DNA of 64,000 nt. Source: Bacillota bacterium (GTDB lineage Bacteria > Bacillota > Clostridia > Oscillospirales > Oscillospiraceae). The stretch is taken from positions 1 through 64,000 of the forward strand of contig JAEWKA010000004.1 in the NCBI GenBank assembly GCA_023386265.1, written 5' to 3'. How positions within the stretch are numbered: the stretch's first letter is position 1; every line of letters starts with the position of its first letter. Under the pieces are notes generated by a model. The model was not told the DNA's origin. It ran no database searches and saw only the letters and a program-made list of their open reading frames with translations. The position numbers and the translations under genes are program-made. This document shows positions 45,117-53,640 of the stretch, piece after piece.

Positions 45117-46872
45117 ATTTCAGATTTCGCATTATTTCACAGATGAGGTCTGTTCGCATAAAGGGGGTAATCATGTAATACCCGTCCACATAGGCCGTCA
45201 TGCTCTGCGCAATTTCTGTTGTGAGCGATACTGCGAGCCGCGACGCCTGCTCTTTATCAAGTCCCTCGTAACTCTTTACTATTTCATCGCTTACACTGAT
45301 GCCCGCAATTTCGCTGTTCATGTAGCAGGCATTGCGGTGCGACACAATTGGCATCACGCCGCCAAGAATTTTTCCCGATAGCTCTTGCCTTGCAAGCTTC
45401 AGATTCTCCAGCGCACGAGGCGAGTGAACGGGTTGAGTCAGGAAAGCGTCCACCCCGTGTTCGAGCTTTTCCTTGGCGTGGCGGAGTTGACTATCAAAAT
45501 TGAGCGCGTTGAGATTCAGCGCACCGAAAACTCGAAAGGGTCCTCTGATGAACTCTACGCCCAAATCATGTATGTAATTTGCGAGAACGACTGAGTTGAA
45601 ATTGAAAACACTTTTTATCGTACCGCGCTCGGCGGTCGGCACAGGATCGCCCGTGACGACGAGGACATTGTTTATGCCCTCGATGTTGAGCCCGAGAAGA
45701 AGGGCTTTCGTGGCAATTATATTGCGGTCGCGGCAGGTCATGTGAGGGATAGTGTCCATATCGAGCTCGCGCTTTAGTTTACAGGCAAGCATACTGCTGT
45801 CCGCCCGCGCCCGAGAAATGGGACAGTCGGCAATCGTTAAGGCATCCGCCCCAGCGTAGCGGAGAGCCCTCGCTCCGTCCATGAAAGCACGAATATCAGA
45901 ATTAGCGGGAGGGTCAAGCTCGACGGCAATGATCTTTTTTCCGCTCTCGAGCTTTGCCCAGAGCCTATTCTCTGCCTTTTTAACTTCCACAGTTTGCTTT
46001 GGCGTCGCAAAAAGACGTACGGTTCCGTCTTTTTTATCGAGTAGTCTGCGTGTTTTTGCGATATGCTCAGGCGTTGTTCCGCAGCAGCCACCGATAATGT
46101 TAGCGCCTGCGTCCGTGATATCAACAAGCCCCTGTGCGAAATAATCGGAATTGTTTTCAAAATAAACACGAGAGCCGACAAGGGTCGGATAACCGGCGTT
46201 TGGCATTGCGATAATCGGCTTTTGGGGCGCGTTTATCTCCCTGAGCAGCTTAATCATGTGGTTCGGGCCGGAGCTGCAGTTGAGACCGAAAATATCGACA
46301 TTTTCGTCTGTGTTCATTGCCTGACATATCCGTGAAAGGGAAACGCCCTCGCGTGTGAATCCGTCGGGCGAAACCGCGAATGAACAGATAACGACGGCGT
46401 TCGGCTTTCTGGCTTTTATATGTTCAGTAACAGCGCTCAGACCTTCGAGCGATGAAAATGTCTCGAAAATAAAGTTCTCCGCGCCGAGCTCAAGAAAGCA
46501 ATTTGCAATACGCTGATATTCGCCTGTGTTATCGACATTCTCAATATGAGGTATCGGTCCAATGTCTGCAAAAACCGTGACGTCTGTTCCGGTTACAGCC
46601 TTATTTGCAATCTTCCAGCCGCTATCAATAATTTTCGCAACCGTATCCCAATCGCAGTCCAGACCTTCCATGTTCGCTCCGAAGGTATTGGTTGTAATTG
46701 CATCTGAACCGGCTTTTATATACTCACGATGGATATTCTCAATTCGCTCGGGCTTACTTAAATTCGCAAATTCGCAGAATTCTGGGTCTCGTCCGTACTT
46801 CTCGGAGTAATAAGTCCCCATGCCGCCGTCAAATAAAATGGTTCCTCGCTTCAATTTTTCAAAAAAATCCAC
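45115..46872 (-). CDS. Bifunctional homocysteine S-methyltransferase/5,10-methylenetetrahydrofolate reductase
   Basis: The 585-residue protein is a fusion. Residues about 1-290 are a homocysteine-binding TIM barrel with the zinc cysteines GLNCSSGP and GGCCGTTPEHI. Residues about 310-585 are a MetF-type reductase (AVELDPPANSDIR, VTGDPV). The reductase makes methyl-THF; the first half is a methyl-transfer domain like that of MetH. Bacillus YitJ has the same layout. It is 12 bases after MetH in the operon, so it supplies the methyl donor for methionine synthesis. Confidence 0.93.
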   Translation of the reverse strand: MDFFEKLKRGTILFDGGMGTYYSEKYGRDPEFCEFANLSKPERIENIHREYIKAGSDAITTNTFGANMEGLDCDWDTVAKIIDSGWKIANKAVTGTDVTVFADIGPIPHIENVDNTGEYQRIANCFLELGAENFIFETFSSLEGLSAVTEHIKARKPNAVVICSFAVSPDGFTREGVSLSRICQAMNTDENVDIFGLNCSSGPNHMIKLLREINAPQKPIIAMPNAGYPTLVGSRVYFENNSDYFAQGLVDITDAGANIIGGCCGTTPEHIAKTRRLLDKKDGTVRLFATPKQTVEVKKAENRLWAKLESGKKIIAVELDPPANSDIRAFMDGARALRYAGADALTIADCPISRARADSSMLACKLKRELDMDTIPHMTCRDRNIIATKALLLGLNIEGINNVLVVTGDPVPTAERGTIKSVFNFNSVVLANYIHDLGVEFIRGPFRVFGALNLNALNFDSQLRHAKEKLEHGVDAFLTQPVHSPRALENLKLARQELSGKILGGVMPIVSHRNACYMNSEIAGISVSDEIVKSYEGLDKEQASRLAVSLTTEIAQSMTAYVDGYYMITPFMRTDLICEIMRNLK

Positions 46873-46883
46873 GCCATCACCCC

Positions 46884-49238
46884 TTATCCCAACACTTCTT
46901 TGGCAATGTCCACGGCACGTTTCGCGTCCTTGGCAAAATAATCCGCGCCGATTTCTTTTGCATATTCCGCGGTGAGCACAGCGCCGCCGACCATTATTTT
47001 GCAGTCATGACCGCTATTTCGCAGAGCTTTAATGGTTTGCTCCATTGCGGGAAGAGTAGTCGTCATAAGCGCGCTTAAACCGACGAGGCGCACATATTCA
47101 CGAATGGCGGTTTCAACCACGGTTTCGGGAGAAACATCGCGTCCCAAATCGATTAGCTGATATCCGTAGTTTGATAGTATGGTTTTAACAATGTTTTTGC
47201 CAATGTCGTGGATATCGCCTTTTACGGTTGCGACGATAATTTTGCCTTTTGACACTGAGCTCCCGCCGTTTTTTGATATGCTTTGTTTAAGTACCTCAAA
47301 GGCTTCACAAGCGGCGTCCGCCGAGCGCATGAGCTGGGGCAGAAAAATCTCGCTCTTTTCATAGCGCTCTCCGACAGCGTCCAGAGCGGGAATAAGCAGC
47401 TCGTTAATGATTTCAAGCTCCGATTTTGTTTCAAGGAGACTTTGAGCAATCGCCTTTGTTTCGGATTTGAGTCCTTTCGAAATAGCCTCGTAAATGTTGG
47501 TCGCAGTAGAGGACGAAGCAGTCGGAACGGTTGACATAATATCAGAGAAGCGTTCCACATAAGCCTGGCAGCCGGAATCGAAGCCGCGAAGCAGCTTGAA
47601 AGCAGCCACGGCATCCGCCATTGCAGAAATATTCGGATTAATAATCGGCAGGTCCAGCCCGTTTTCCATAGCCATCGTGAGAAAAGCGCTGTTTATCAGC
47701 TCACGATTCGGCAGTCCAAATGAGATATTAGATACGCCCAGAACAGTATGCAGTCCCAGCTTTTCCTTGACCATACGAACTGCCCTCAGCGTTTCCGCCG
47801 CAGAACTCTGCGAAGCCGATACGGTGAGACACAGGCAGTCGATGAAGACATCCTTCTTCGGAATTCCGTTGCTCTCGCAGGCTTTTAGAATACGCTCCGC
47901 AATTACAAAGCGCTCTCCGGCGGTCTCCGGTATGCCATGCTCGTCCATAGTCAACCCGATTACAGCAGCGCCGTATTTTTTAACGAGTGGCAGGACTTTT
48001 TCAAGCCTCTCCGCTTCGCCGTTTACGGAGTTGACTATCGCTTTTCCGCAAAAAGCACGCAGACCGGCATCAATCGCCGCCGTATCGTTTGAGTCTATCT
48101 GTAAGGGGAAATCAACAGTCGATTGAAGCCCCTTGACGCACTTTTTCATAAGAAAAACTTCATCCAGCCCCGGAACACCGACATTGACGTCCAATATGTC
48201 TGCACCTGCGTCTGACTGCTGCACGCCCTGCGCTAAAACATAATCGAAGTCGCCCTCCCGCAGCGCTTGTTGAAAGCGTTTTTTACCTGTCGGGTTGATG
48301 CGCTCGCCGATTATACGAACTTCGTTAACGGTGACGAGCTTTGTAATACTGCAAAGCCGCGTTTCCTCGGAAACAGTACGTGTTGCACGCTTTTTATCCT
48401 TCATAGTTTTACACAGTTTCCGAATGAAACCGGGGTCCGTGCCGCAGCAGCCGCCAATGAACTTAACGCCTATCTCCGCGCACTCAGCCATTTCAGAGGC
48501 AAACTCATCGGCGGAAATATTGTAATGCCCGTCTCGCGCGTCAGGAAGCCCGGCGTTTGCTTTGACGATAAGCGGTAGTGTAGAGACTGAGCCGATTCGG
48601 CGGATAATAGGCATCAGCTTTTGCGGCCCCATCGAGCAGTTAACGCCGATGGCGTCGACGCCGAGACCTGTCATCGTTTCCGCAAAGCATTCGGCAAGAG
48701 CGCCCGTGAAGGTGCGTCCTGATTCCTCGAAACTCATCGTTGCAAATATAGGCAGTGAGGTGTTTTCTTTAGCCGCGAGGACAGCTATGCGAAGCTCGGC
48801 GAGATCTGTAAAGGTTTCAAAGGCGACTAAGTCCGCACCTGCCTTTTCGCCTGCAAGCAGCATCTCTGTGAAGAGCTCATATGCCTTTTCAAAAGATAGA
48901 GTGCCCGAAGGCTCGAGCATTTCTCCAATCGGCCCGATGTCAAGCGCAACAGGTACCCTACCATTTGCTGCGCTCTTAGCAACCGCAACTGAAGAGGAGA
49001 TAACTTCATCGACAGTATGGCCGCTTCCCGATAGCTTGTGAGCGTTCGAACTAAAGGTGTTTGTATACGCTATGTTGCTTCCGGCCTCGATATAGGCGCG
49101 GTGGATGCTTTCAAGTATATCGGGATGCTCAAGCGTATAAAGCTCCGGAAGCATTCCCACGGGCAAACCAGAGCGCTGGAGCATCGTGCCCATCGCACCG
49201 TCCAGAATCACGAATTCATTTTTAAAGAGCTCGTCCAT
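46884..49238 (-). CDS. metH: Cobalamin-dependent methionine synthase without activation domain
   Basis: The 784-residue protein has a homocysteine domain (zinc cysteines GVNCSMGP and GGCCGTDP), a pterin/methyl-THF-binding domain (from about 310 to 565, starting IIGERINPTGKK), then the B12 cap and cobalamin domain with D675-x-H677-x-x-G680 (axial histidine). The C-terminal activation domain of E. coli MetH is missing; a separate gene directly upstream encodes it, as in Thermotoga. The start at 49238 overlaps that gene by 17 bases. Confidence 0.95.
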   Translation of the reverse strand: MDELFKNEFVILDGAMGTMLQRSGLPVGMLPELYTLEHPDILESIHRAYIEAGSNIAYTNTFSSNAHKLSGSGHTVDEVISSSVAVAKSAANGRVPVALDIGPIGEMLEPSGTLSFEKAYELFTEMLLAGEKAGADLVAFETFTDLAELRIAVLAAKENTSLPIFATMSFEESGRTFTGALAECFAETMTGLGVDAIGVNCSMGPQKLMPIIRRIGSVSTLPLIVKANAGLPDARDGHYNISADEFASEMAECAEIGVKFIGGCCGTDPGFIRKLCKTMKDKKRATRTVSEETRLCSITKLVTVNEVRIIGERINPTGKKRFQQALREGDFDYVLAQGVQQSDAGADILDVNVGVPGLDEVFLMKKCVKGLQSTVDFPLQIDSNDTAAIDAGLRAFCGKAIVNSVNGEAERLEKVLPLVKKYGAAVIGLTMDEHGIPETAGERFVIAERILKACESNGIPKKDVFIDCLCLTVSASQSSAAETLRAVRMVKEKLGLHTVLGVSNISFGLPNRELINSAFLTMAMENGLDLPIINPNISAMADAVAAFKLLRGFDSGCQAYVERFSDIMSTVPTASSSTATNIYEAISKGLKSETKAIAQSLLETKSELEIINELLIPALDAVGERYEKSEIFLPQLMRSADAACEAFEVLKQSISKNGGSSVSKGKIIVATVKGDIHDIGKNIVKTILSNYGYQLIDLGRDVSPETVVETAIREYVRLVGLSALMTTTLPAMEQTIKALRNSGHDCKIMVGGAVLTAEYAKEIGADYFAKDAKRAVDIAKEVLG

Positions 49239-49908
49239 AGCAGGTAACCCCGTTTTCTCTGTATTTGCAGGATTTAATATATTCGCAGTCGCGGCAGCCG
49301 ATGTCATAATGCCGCTGCGGATTCTTCGATAAACCTATCACCGCGGTTACGCTTTTACGCGGCGTCATCATGCAGTTTTCGCCGACTACGACGCCGATTT
49401 TACGCGCTGTGTCCAAAACGGCGCAGAAAGAGGGCTGTATCGCCAAAGGCAAATCGCCGTAGCCGGGACTGAAGCGGTCAGTAAGATAAAGACCTTGAGC
49501 GCGGTATTCTTTTTTTAGCTCTGCTTCAAGCGAGTCGCAGAGGCTCTCGACGGCGCTGGAGGCGCAGGCATCCAGCATCGCGGTAAATGTAGTGTCTGTA
49601 ACCTGCCACTTCCTGACGAGGGCGTCAACCTCGCTTCCAATTGTAGCGCAGAAGATAGCGCACTGGTCACAGTCGTGCAAAAGAGCGGTAATCGATTTTC
49701 CTTCGAGACAAAGGCTTGTACCTTTGATACAAACGCCGGAACTTCGGTCGATATCACAAAGCTTCACGACAAAGCGCGGCGAGGCCGCTTCTTCAATAGA
49801 TGCAGCGGCACGCTGAAGCTCGGTTTTAATGCTTAATTCGGGGTCTCCAACACCGCCCATGTATCGGTATGCTTCGGAAATATCCGCGTAAATATTAAGT
49901 TTTTCCAT
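49222..49908 (-). CDS. Methionine synthase activation (SAM-dependent reactivation) protein
   Basis: The 228-residue protein corresponds to the C-terminal activation domain of MetH, as a separate gene upstream of metH. The SAM-binding RxxxGY-like segment is DRFSPGYGD (PGY at 148-150). Its C-terminus has a cysteine set, C205-x2-C208-x5-C214-x8-C223, which could bind a metal or cluster; E. coli MetH lacks it. It reductively methylates oxidised cobalamin using SAM. GGAGG lies seven bases before the ATG. Confidence 0.88.
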   Translation of the reverse strand: MEKLNIYADISEAYRYMGGVGDPELSIKTELQRAAASIEEAASPRFVVKLCDIDRSSGVCIKGTSLCLEGKSITALLHDCDQCAIFCATIGSEVDALVRKWQVTDTTFTAMLDACASSAVESLCDSLEAELKKEYRAQGLYLTDRFSPGYGDLPLAIQPSFCAVLDTARKIGVVVGENCMMTPRKSVTAVIGLSKNPQRHYDIGCRDCEYIKSCKYRENGVTCYGRAL

Positions 49909-49935
49909 AACATACCTCCATAATATGATTTAATT

Positions 49936-49964
49936 AGTATATCTCACTTTAGCAAATTTGTGAA
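49936..49964 (-). promoter_or_regulatory. Sigma-A promoter of the methionine synthase operon
   Basis: On the minus strand TTCACA (49959-49964) and TATACT (49936-49941) are 17 bases apart. The leader is too short for a SAM or cobalamin riboswitch. Confidence 0.55.
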
Positions 49965-50012
49965 GCAAAGAATTGATTGCCAGTGTAATTTATGACAATC
50001 GTATGAATTACG

Positions 50013-50041
50013 TTGACAAGAGTTAAAATGAGTTGTAGAAT
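50013..50041 (+). promoter_or_regulatory. Sigma-A promoter of rnpB
   Basis: TTGACA (50013-50018) and TAGAAT (50036-50041) are 17 bases apart. The expected start at about 50048 is exactly where the RNase P RNA helix P1 begins. Confidence 0.75.
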
Positions 50042-50047
50042 TTATCA

Positions 50048-50410
50048 GCGAGTAAGCCGAACGACCGCGGGCATAAGGCGAAAGTCTGTGCGTGAGGAAA
50101 GTCCGGGCTCCATAGGGCAAGGATAACGGGTAACGCCCGCCGAAGGCAACTTCAGGAAAAGTGCAACAGAGATATACCGCCTCGTCATAGCAAGCAATGT
50201 TTGCGACGACGCGGCAAGGGTGGAAAGGCGAGGTAAGAGCTCACCCGACGGCTGGGAACAGTCCGTCGCTGTAAACTCTATCCGGAGCAACACCGTGGGA
50301 GGACAATAGGCTAGCCCGGCCGTCCTCAGGAGGTGGCTATAGCGTATTGGCAACAATAAGCTTAGATAGATGGTCGTTTAAGACAGAACCCGGCTTACAG
50401 ACTTACTCGC
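50048..50410 (+). ncRNA. rnpB: RNase P RNA (bacterial class A)
   Basis: The region carries the universally conserved rnpB segments: GAGGAAAGTCCGGGCTCC near the 5' end (about 50094-50111) and ACAGAACCCGGCTTA near the 3' end. The first and last bases (GCGAGTAAG with CTTACTCGC) form helix P1. The RNA is the catalytic part of RNase P, which trims tRNA precursors. The overall layout, about 363 nt, fits class A. Reading frames within it are artefacts. Confidence 0.97.
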
Positions 50411-50423
50411 TTATATGAAAATG

Positions 50424-50451
50424 AACCGCGGACGATTTCTCGTCCGCGGTT
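50424..50451. terminator. Hairpin after rnpB and spoIIID
   Basis: A perfect 12-bp stem (50424-50435 with 50440-50451), loop TTTC. T runs are poor on both sides, but it sits between convergent rnpB and spoIIID. Confidence 0.6.
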
Positions 50452-50454
50452 TAC

Positions 50455-50703
50455 TTATTCGCCTTTATACTTTTTTCTTGTCGCGATGCCGCCTCTGATA
50501 TGGCGCTGCGACTTGTTGTATTCAAGCAGTTCCTTGACTTCGTTAAACAGCGCCCTGTTCGCGTAATAAAGTCTTTCGGTCAAATCCTTATGTACCGTAG
50601 ACTTGCTGACCCCGAATTTCTTCGCGGTTGCGCGGACGGTAGACTTGTTTTCTATTATGTAATTTGCCAGTTCACAGGCTCTGTCTTCTATGTTCTCTCT
50701 CAA
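50455..50703 (-). CDS. spoIIID: Sporulation regulator SpoIIID
   Basis: The 82-residue protein matches SpoIIID along its length, with the helix-turn-helix TVRATAKKFGVSKSTVHKDL and the basic C-terminus that also contacts DNA. It starts with TTG at 50703, seven bases after GGGAGG; a longer in-frame reading to 50739 has no such site. SpoIIID switches mother-cell genes between sigma-E and sigma-K. It is transcribed from a likely sigma-E promoter at 50740-50769. Confidence 0.95.
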   Translation of the reverse strand: MRENIEDRACELANYIIENKSTVRATAKKFGVSKSTVHKDLTERLYYANRALFNEVKELLEYNKSQRHIRGGIATRKKYKGE

Positions 50704-50739
50704 AAAACATCCCTCCCGGAAAATTTGCTTCCGTATCAC

Positions 50740-50769
50740 ATCCTATGTTCAGAGGGCTGTCCGTTATTC
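50740..50769 (-). promoter_or_regulatory. Candidate sigma-E promoter of spoIIID
   Basis: On the minus strand GAATAAC (50763-50769) and CATAGGAT (50740-50747) are 15 bases apart. The -10 matches six of eight positions of the sigma-E consensus. Confidence 0.5.
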
Positions 50770-50897
50770 CTTAATAGATAAAGAAGCAAAATTACAAGTG
50801 ATTTGCAAGGAAAATATTGACTAGTTTGAAAAGTGATATTTATACAATATATTAAAATAATAGTAATGAGTTAGTATCAGCAAACAGAGGTGCTCAA

Positions 50898-51842
50898 ATG
50901 TTTGGAAAAACACAACGGCGAAAAAGCAAAAATGATTTGGATGATAATACAGAACCCTCGAATGAAGCAAAAATATCGCCGGAAGAAATCGTAAAAATCG
51001 AAAGCATAAAACAAAAGTTTGCGGACAGCACCGATGTCATATTCAATGAAGTTATCATTGACGAAAATAGAAAGTTCAATGTTGTATTTGTAGACGGAAT
51101 GGTCAATTCAGAAGTTATCGATAACTTTGTACTGAAGCCCCTCATTCAAGAGACGATTTTAAAAGAGGCAAAAACCGAGAAGGATATTATTGATCTCATC
51201 ATGCTGGGAACGGTCTATCATTGCCAGAGAAAACTTCGCGACAAGCTGACCGATTGCTATCACGATATGCTAATTGGTTCTCTGGTTTTGGTATTTGAAA
51301 ATTCCGAAAAAGCCGTAACATTCGAAACAAAAGGGTTTGAAAGACGCGCGGTCAGTGAGCCCACTAATGAGAACGTATTAAAGGGGTCAAAGGAATCGTT
51401 TGTAGAGGTTCTGAGAATCAACACAGCGCTTATCAGGAGAAGGATACCGTCAAGCGATTTAATTATTAACCAGCTTGAAATTGGCCGAAGAACTAAAACC
51501 GCTGTTTCTGTTATATATATGGACGGCATAGCAAACAAAAGCGTTGTGGACGAAACAAAGAGAAGGCTTAGCAGTATTGATATTGACGGAATCGCATCCT
51601 TAGGAATTATTGAAACATGTCTCAGGGACAAAAAATATTCCTTGTTTCCGCAAGCTTTATATACAGAAAGAACTGATAAGTTCTGCGGGAATGTTCTTGA
51701 GGGAAGAATCGGAATCATCGCCGACGGATTTCCTCTTGCAATAATTGTGCCTGTTGACATCAACTCGTTTTTGCAGGCTCCGGAAGATTATGCGCAAAAT
51801 TATTTTTATAGCTCCATGTACAGAATGATGAGATTTGGCTGA
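50898..51842 (+). pseudogene. GerA-family germinant receptor subunit A, truncated by IS remnant
   Basis: The 314-residue frame is the soluble N-terminal half of a GerAA/GerKA protein (MLGTVYHCQRKLRDKLTDCYHDMLIGS; GRIGIIADGFPLAIIVP). Full-length proteins have about 480-500 residues, with five or more membrane helices after this point. Here sequence ends right before the first helix (at YFYSSMYRMMRF), where IS3 transposase sequence begins. The GerB and GerC genes are missing too. The receptor subunit is probably nonfunctional. GAGGTG lies just before the ATG. Confidence 0.85.
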
Positions 51843-52540
51843 TGCGCGAGAAATCCTTGTATTTCAATCCCAAAACCGTGCTTAGCGTGATGAATAAGTA
51901 CGGACTACTGGCAGAGATCCGGCGGAGAAAAAAGTACAAAGTCATGGGAGAGCAAATACACAGATATGAAAATCTGCTTAACCGCAACTTCAGTGCGGAC
52001 AGGCCCAACGCCAGATGGGTGACAGATATATCTTACATACACACGAAAGAAGGCGTTCTGTACCTGTCTATGATCCGTGATCTATACGACAACAGCATTG
52101 TAACTTACCGTGTGGGCACAGAGCAGACTGTTAATCTTGTTCTGAATACCATCAAAGATGCCATGCAAAAAGAGAAGGTCGCTGCAGAGCTGCAACTCCA
52201 CAGCGACCAAGGGTTCCAATACACCTCACGAGCATATTTTGCTCTGACTCAAGAGTATGGCATAACACCATCCATGTCAAGGCGAGGAAACTGTTATGAT
52301 AACGCCATGGCAGAAAATTTCTTTTCCATTCTCAAGACAGAGTGCATTTACCGACGAAAGCCGATGACATTCAGCGAGGCCAGGCAACTCATAGACGAGT
52401 ATATCTGGTTCTTCAACAATGAGCGTATTCAGCTAAAAACAATGCTGACGCCGCTTGAAAAGCGACGCCAGCTTGCGTAATTCTATGAAATTCTATGATT
52501 GGGGCTTTTTGCTACTGTCTGTTTCCGCTGGGGCGGTACA
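51840..52540 (+). mobile_element. IS3-family insertion sequence remnant
   Basis: It spans the OrfB fragment and about 60 bases after it. The right end is probably at 52540, where reading inwards gives TGTACCGCCCCAGCGGAAAC, a TGT-ending terminal repeat with a run of C typical of IS3 elements. No left terminal repeat exists at the gerA junction, so the left end was lost. Confidence 0.65.
51842..52480 (+). pseudogene. IS3-family transposase OrfB, 5'-truncated
   Basis: The 212-residue frame has the complete DDE catalytic core: Asp62 (WVTDISY), Asp122 (HSDQGFQYTS) and Glu158, 35 residues after the second Asp. The N-terminal 60 or so residues of OrfB (before YFNPKTVL) and all of OrfA are missing. 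The frame starts at the junction with gerA, so it was cut off by recombination, not by a normal start. An intact IS3 element would need the programmed frameshift between OrfA and OrfB. Confidence 0.88.
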
Positions 52541-52572
52541 TGTAACTCACAGGACTTTTTTGATAACAGCTG

Positions 52573-53415
52573 TTAGAATTCCTCGTAGGTATTAGGATCC
52601 TGATTATTTGTTCTTCCGTCGTCGCGCGTCAAAGCACAGATGGCGGACATTTCGGCTTCTGTGAGGGAAAAATCAAAGACCTCAAAATTCTCACGTAAAC
52701 GAGCGGGAGAAGAGGATTTGGGAATTGGAATCGTTCCGAGCTGTATATGCCAGCGAAGAATGACCTGAGATATGGTTTTACCGTGGGCTTTTGCAATTTC
52801 TGCTATAACCGGCTCCAGCAGAACGCCGTTCGCGCGCCCCAGCGGACTCCAGGATTCGATTACTATACCGTGCTCCGCGCTCCAAGCTCGCAGCTCCTGC
52901 TGATTATAATACGGCAGAAGCTCGACTTGATTGATGCTCGGCAGAACTCCCGTTTCTTTTTGAAGACGTTCGATATGATGAGGTAGGAAGTTGCAAACGC
53001 CGATGGAGCGGATGAGCCCACGCTTTTTTGCTTCTATCATAGCCTGCCAAGCCTCAACATAGAGATCCGTTATTGGGTTCGGCCAGTGAATGAGGTAAAG
53101 GTCATAATAGTCAAGTCCTGCCCGGAAAAGCGATTCTTCAACTGTATAAAGAGCCTCGCTGTACTTGTGATGTCGGCCGGGCAGCTTGGACGTAATAAGA
53201 AGCTCGCTTCTTGGTATCGAGCACTCCCTTACGGCTGCGCCGACAGCACCCTCATTTTCGTAGTTAAATGCGGAATCAATCAGACGATAACCGATGTCGA
53301 CCGCGGCTTTCATGGATTCAACGCCTTCGCGTCCGTTCAGCCGGTAGGTTCCAAGTCCAATCGCGGGAAGTGTTAGGCCGTCGTTCAGTACATATTCGGA
53401 TATAGTATCATTCAT
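52573..53415 (-). CDS. Aldo/keto reductase
   Basis: The 280-residue TIM-barrel protein has the whole catalytic tetrad: Asp47, Tyr52, Lys77 and His110 (IDSAFNYENE, ITSKLP, LIHWPNP). It reduces aldehydes or ketones with NADPH; the substrate is unknown. The length and the closing IPIPKSSSPARLREN match AKR5-like enzymes. I start at 53415, seven bases after GGAGGT; an upstream in-frame ATG lacks this. It lies right next to the IS remnant, in the opposite direction. Confidence 0.9.
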   Translation of the reverse strand: MNDTISEYVLNDGLTLPAIGLGTYRLNGREGVESMKAAVDIGYRLIDSAFNYENEGAVGAAVRECSIPRSELLITSKLPGRHHKYSEALYTVEESLFRAGLDYYDLYLIHWPNPITDLYVEAWQAMIEAKKRGLIRSIGVCNFLPHHIERLQKETGVLPSINQVELLPYYNQQELRAWSAEHGIVIESWSPLGRANGVLLEPVIAEIAKAHGKTISQVILRWHIQLGTIPIPKSSSPARLRENFEVFDFSLTEAEMSAICALTRDDGRTNNQDPNTYEEF

Positions 53416-53640
53416 AGCAAGCACCTCCAGAAAATTATCAGTTGTTGAGCGCAGACGCAAAGTGAAGCCTTTACATTTCTGAAGATAGTATAGTACAAAT
53501 CGCACGGACAATCAAGAAGATAGAATCAGAGACGTACCTATAAACTTGACTTGATATTCCATTAATTATGATTTAAACTCTATTCAGTGAAGAAACACAC
53601 TAAATGCGAAAAGCAAATTAGGGAAGGAGGCCAAGACCTC

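Noticed and set aside
49909..50012. Possible SAM or cobalamin riboswitch before the methionine operon
   Set aside because: The leader after the promoter at 49936-49964 is only about 20 bases, too short for either.
50045..50356. 103-residue minus-strand frame within rnpB
   Set aside because: The region is clearly RNase P RNA; the frame is accidental.
51840..52540. Active insertion sequence
   Set aside because: The left end, OrfA and the first part of OrfB are missing, so it cannot move by itself.
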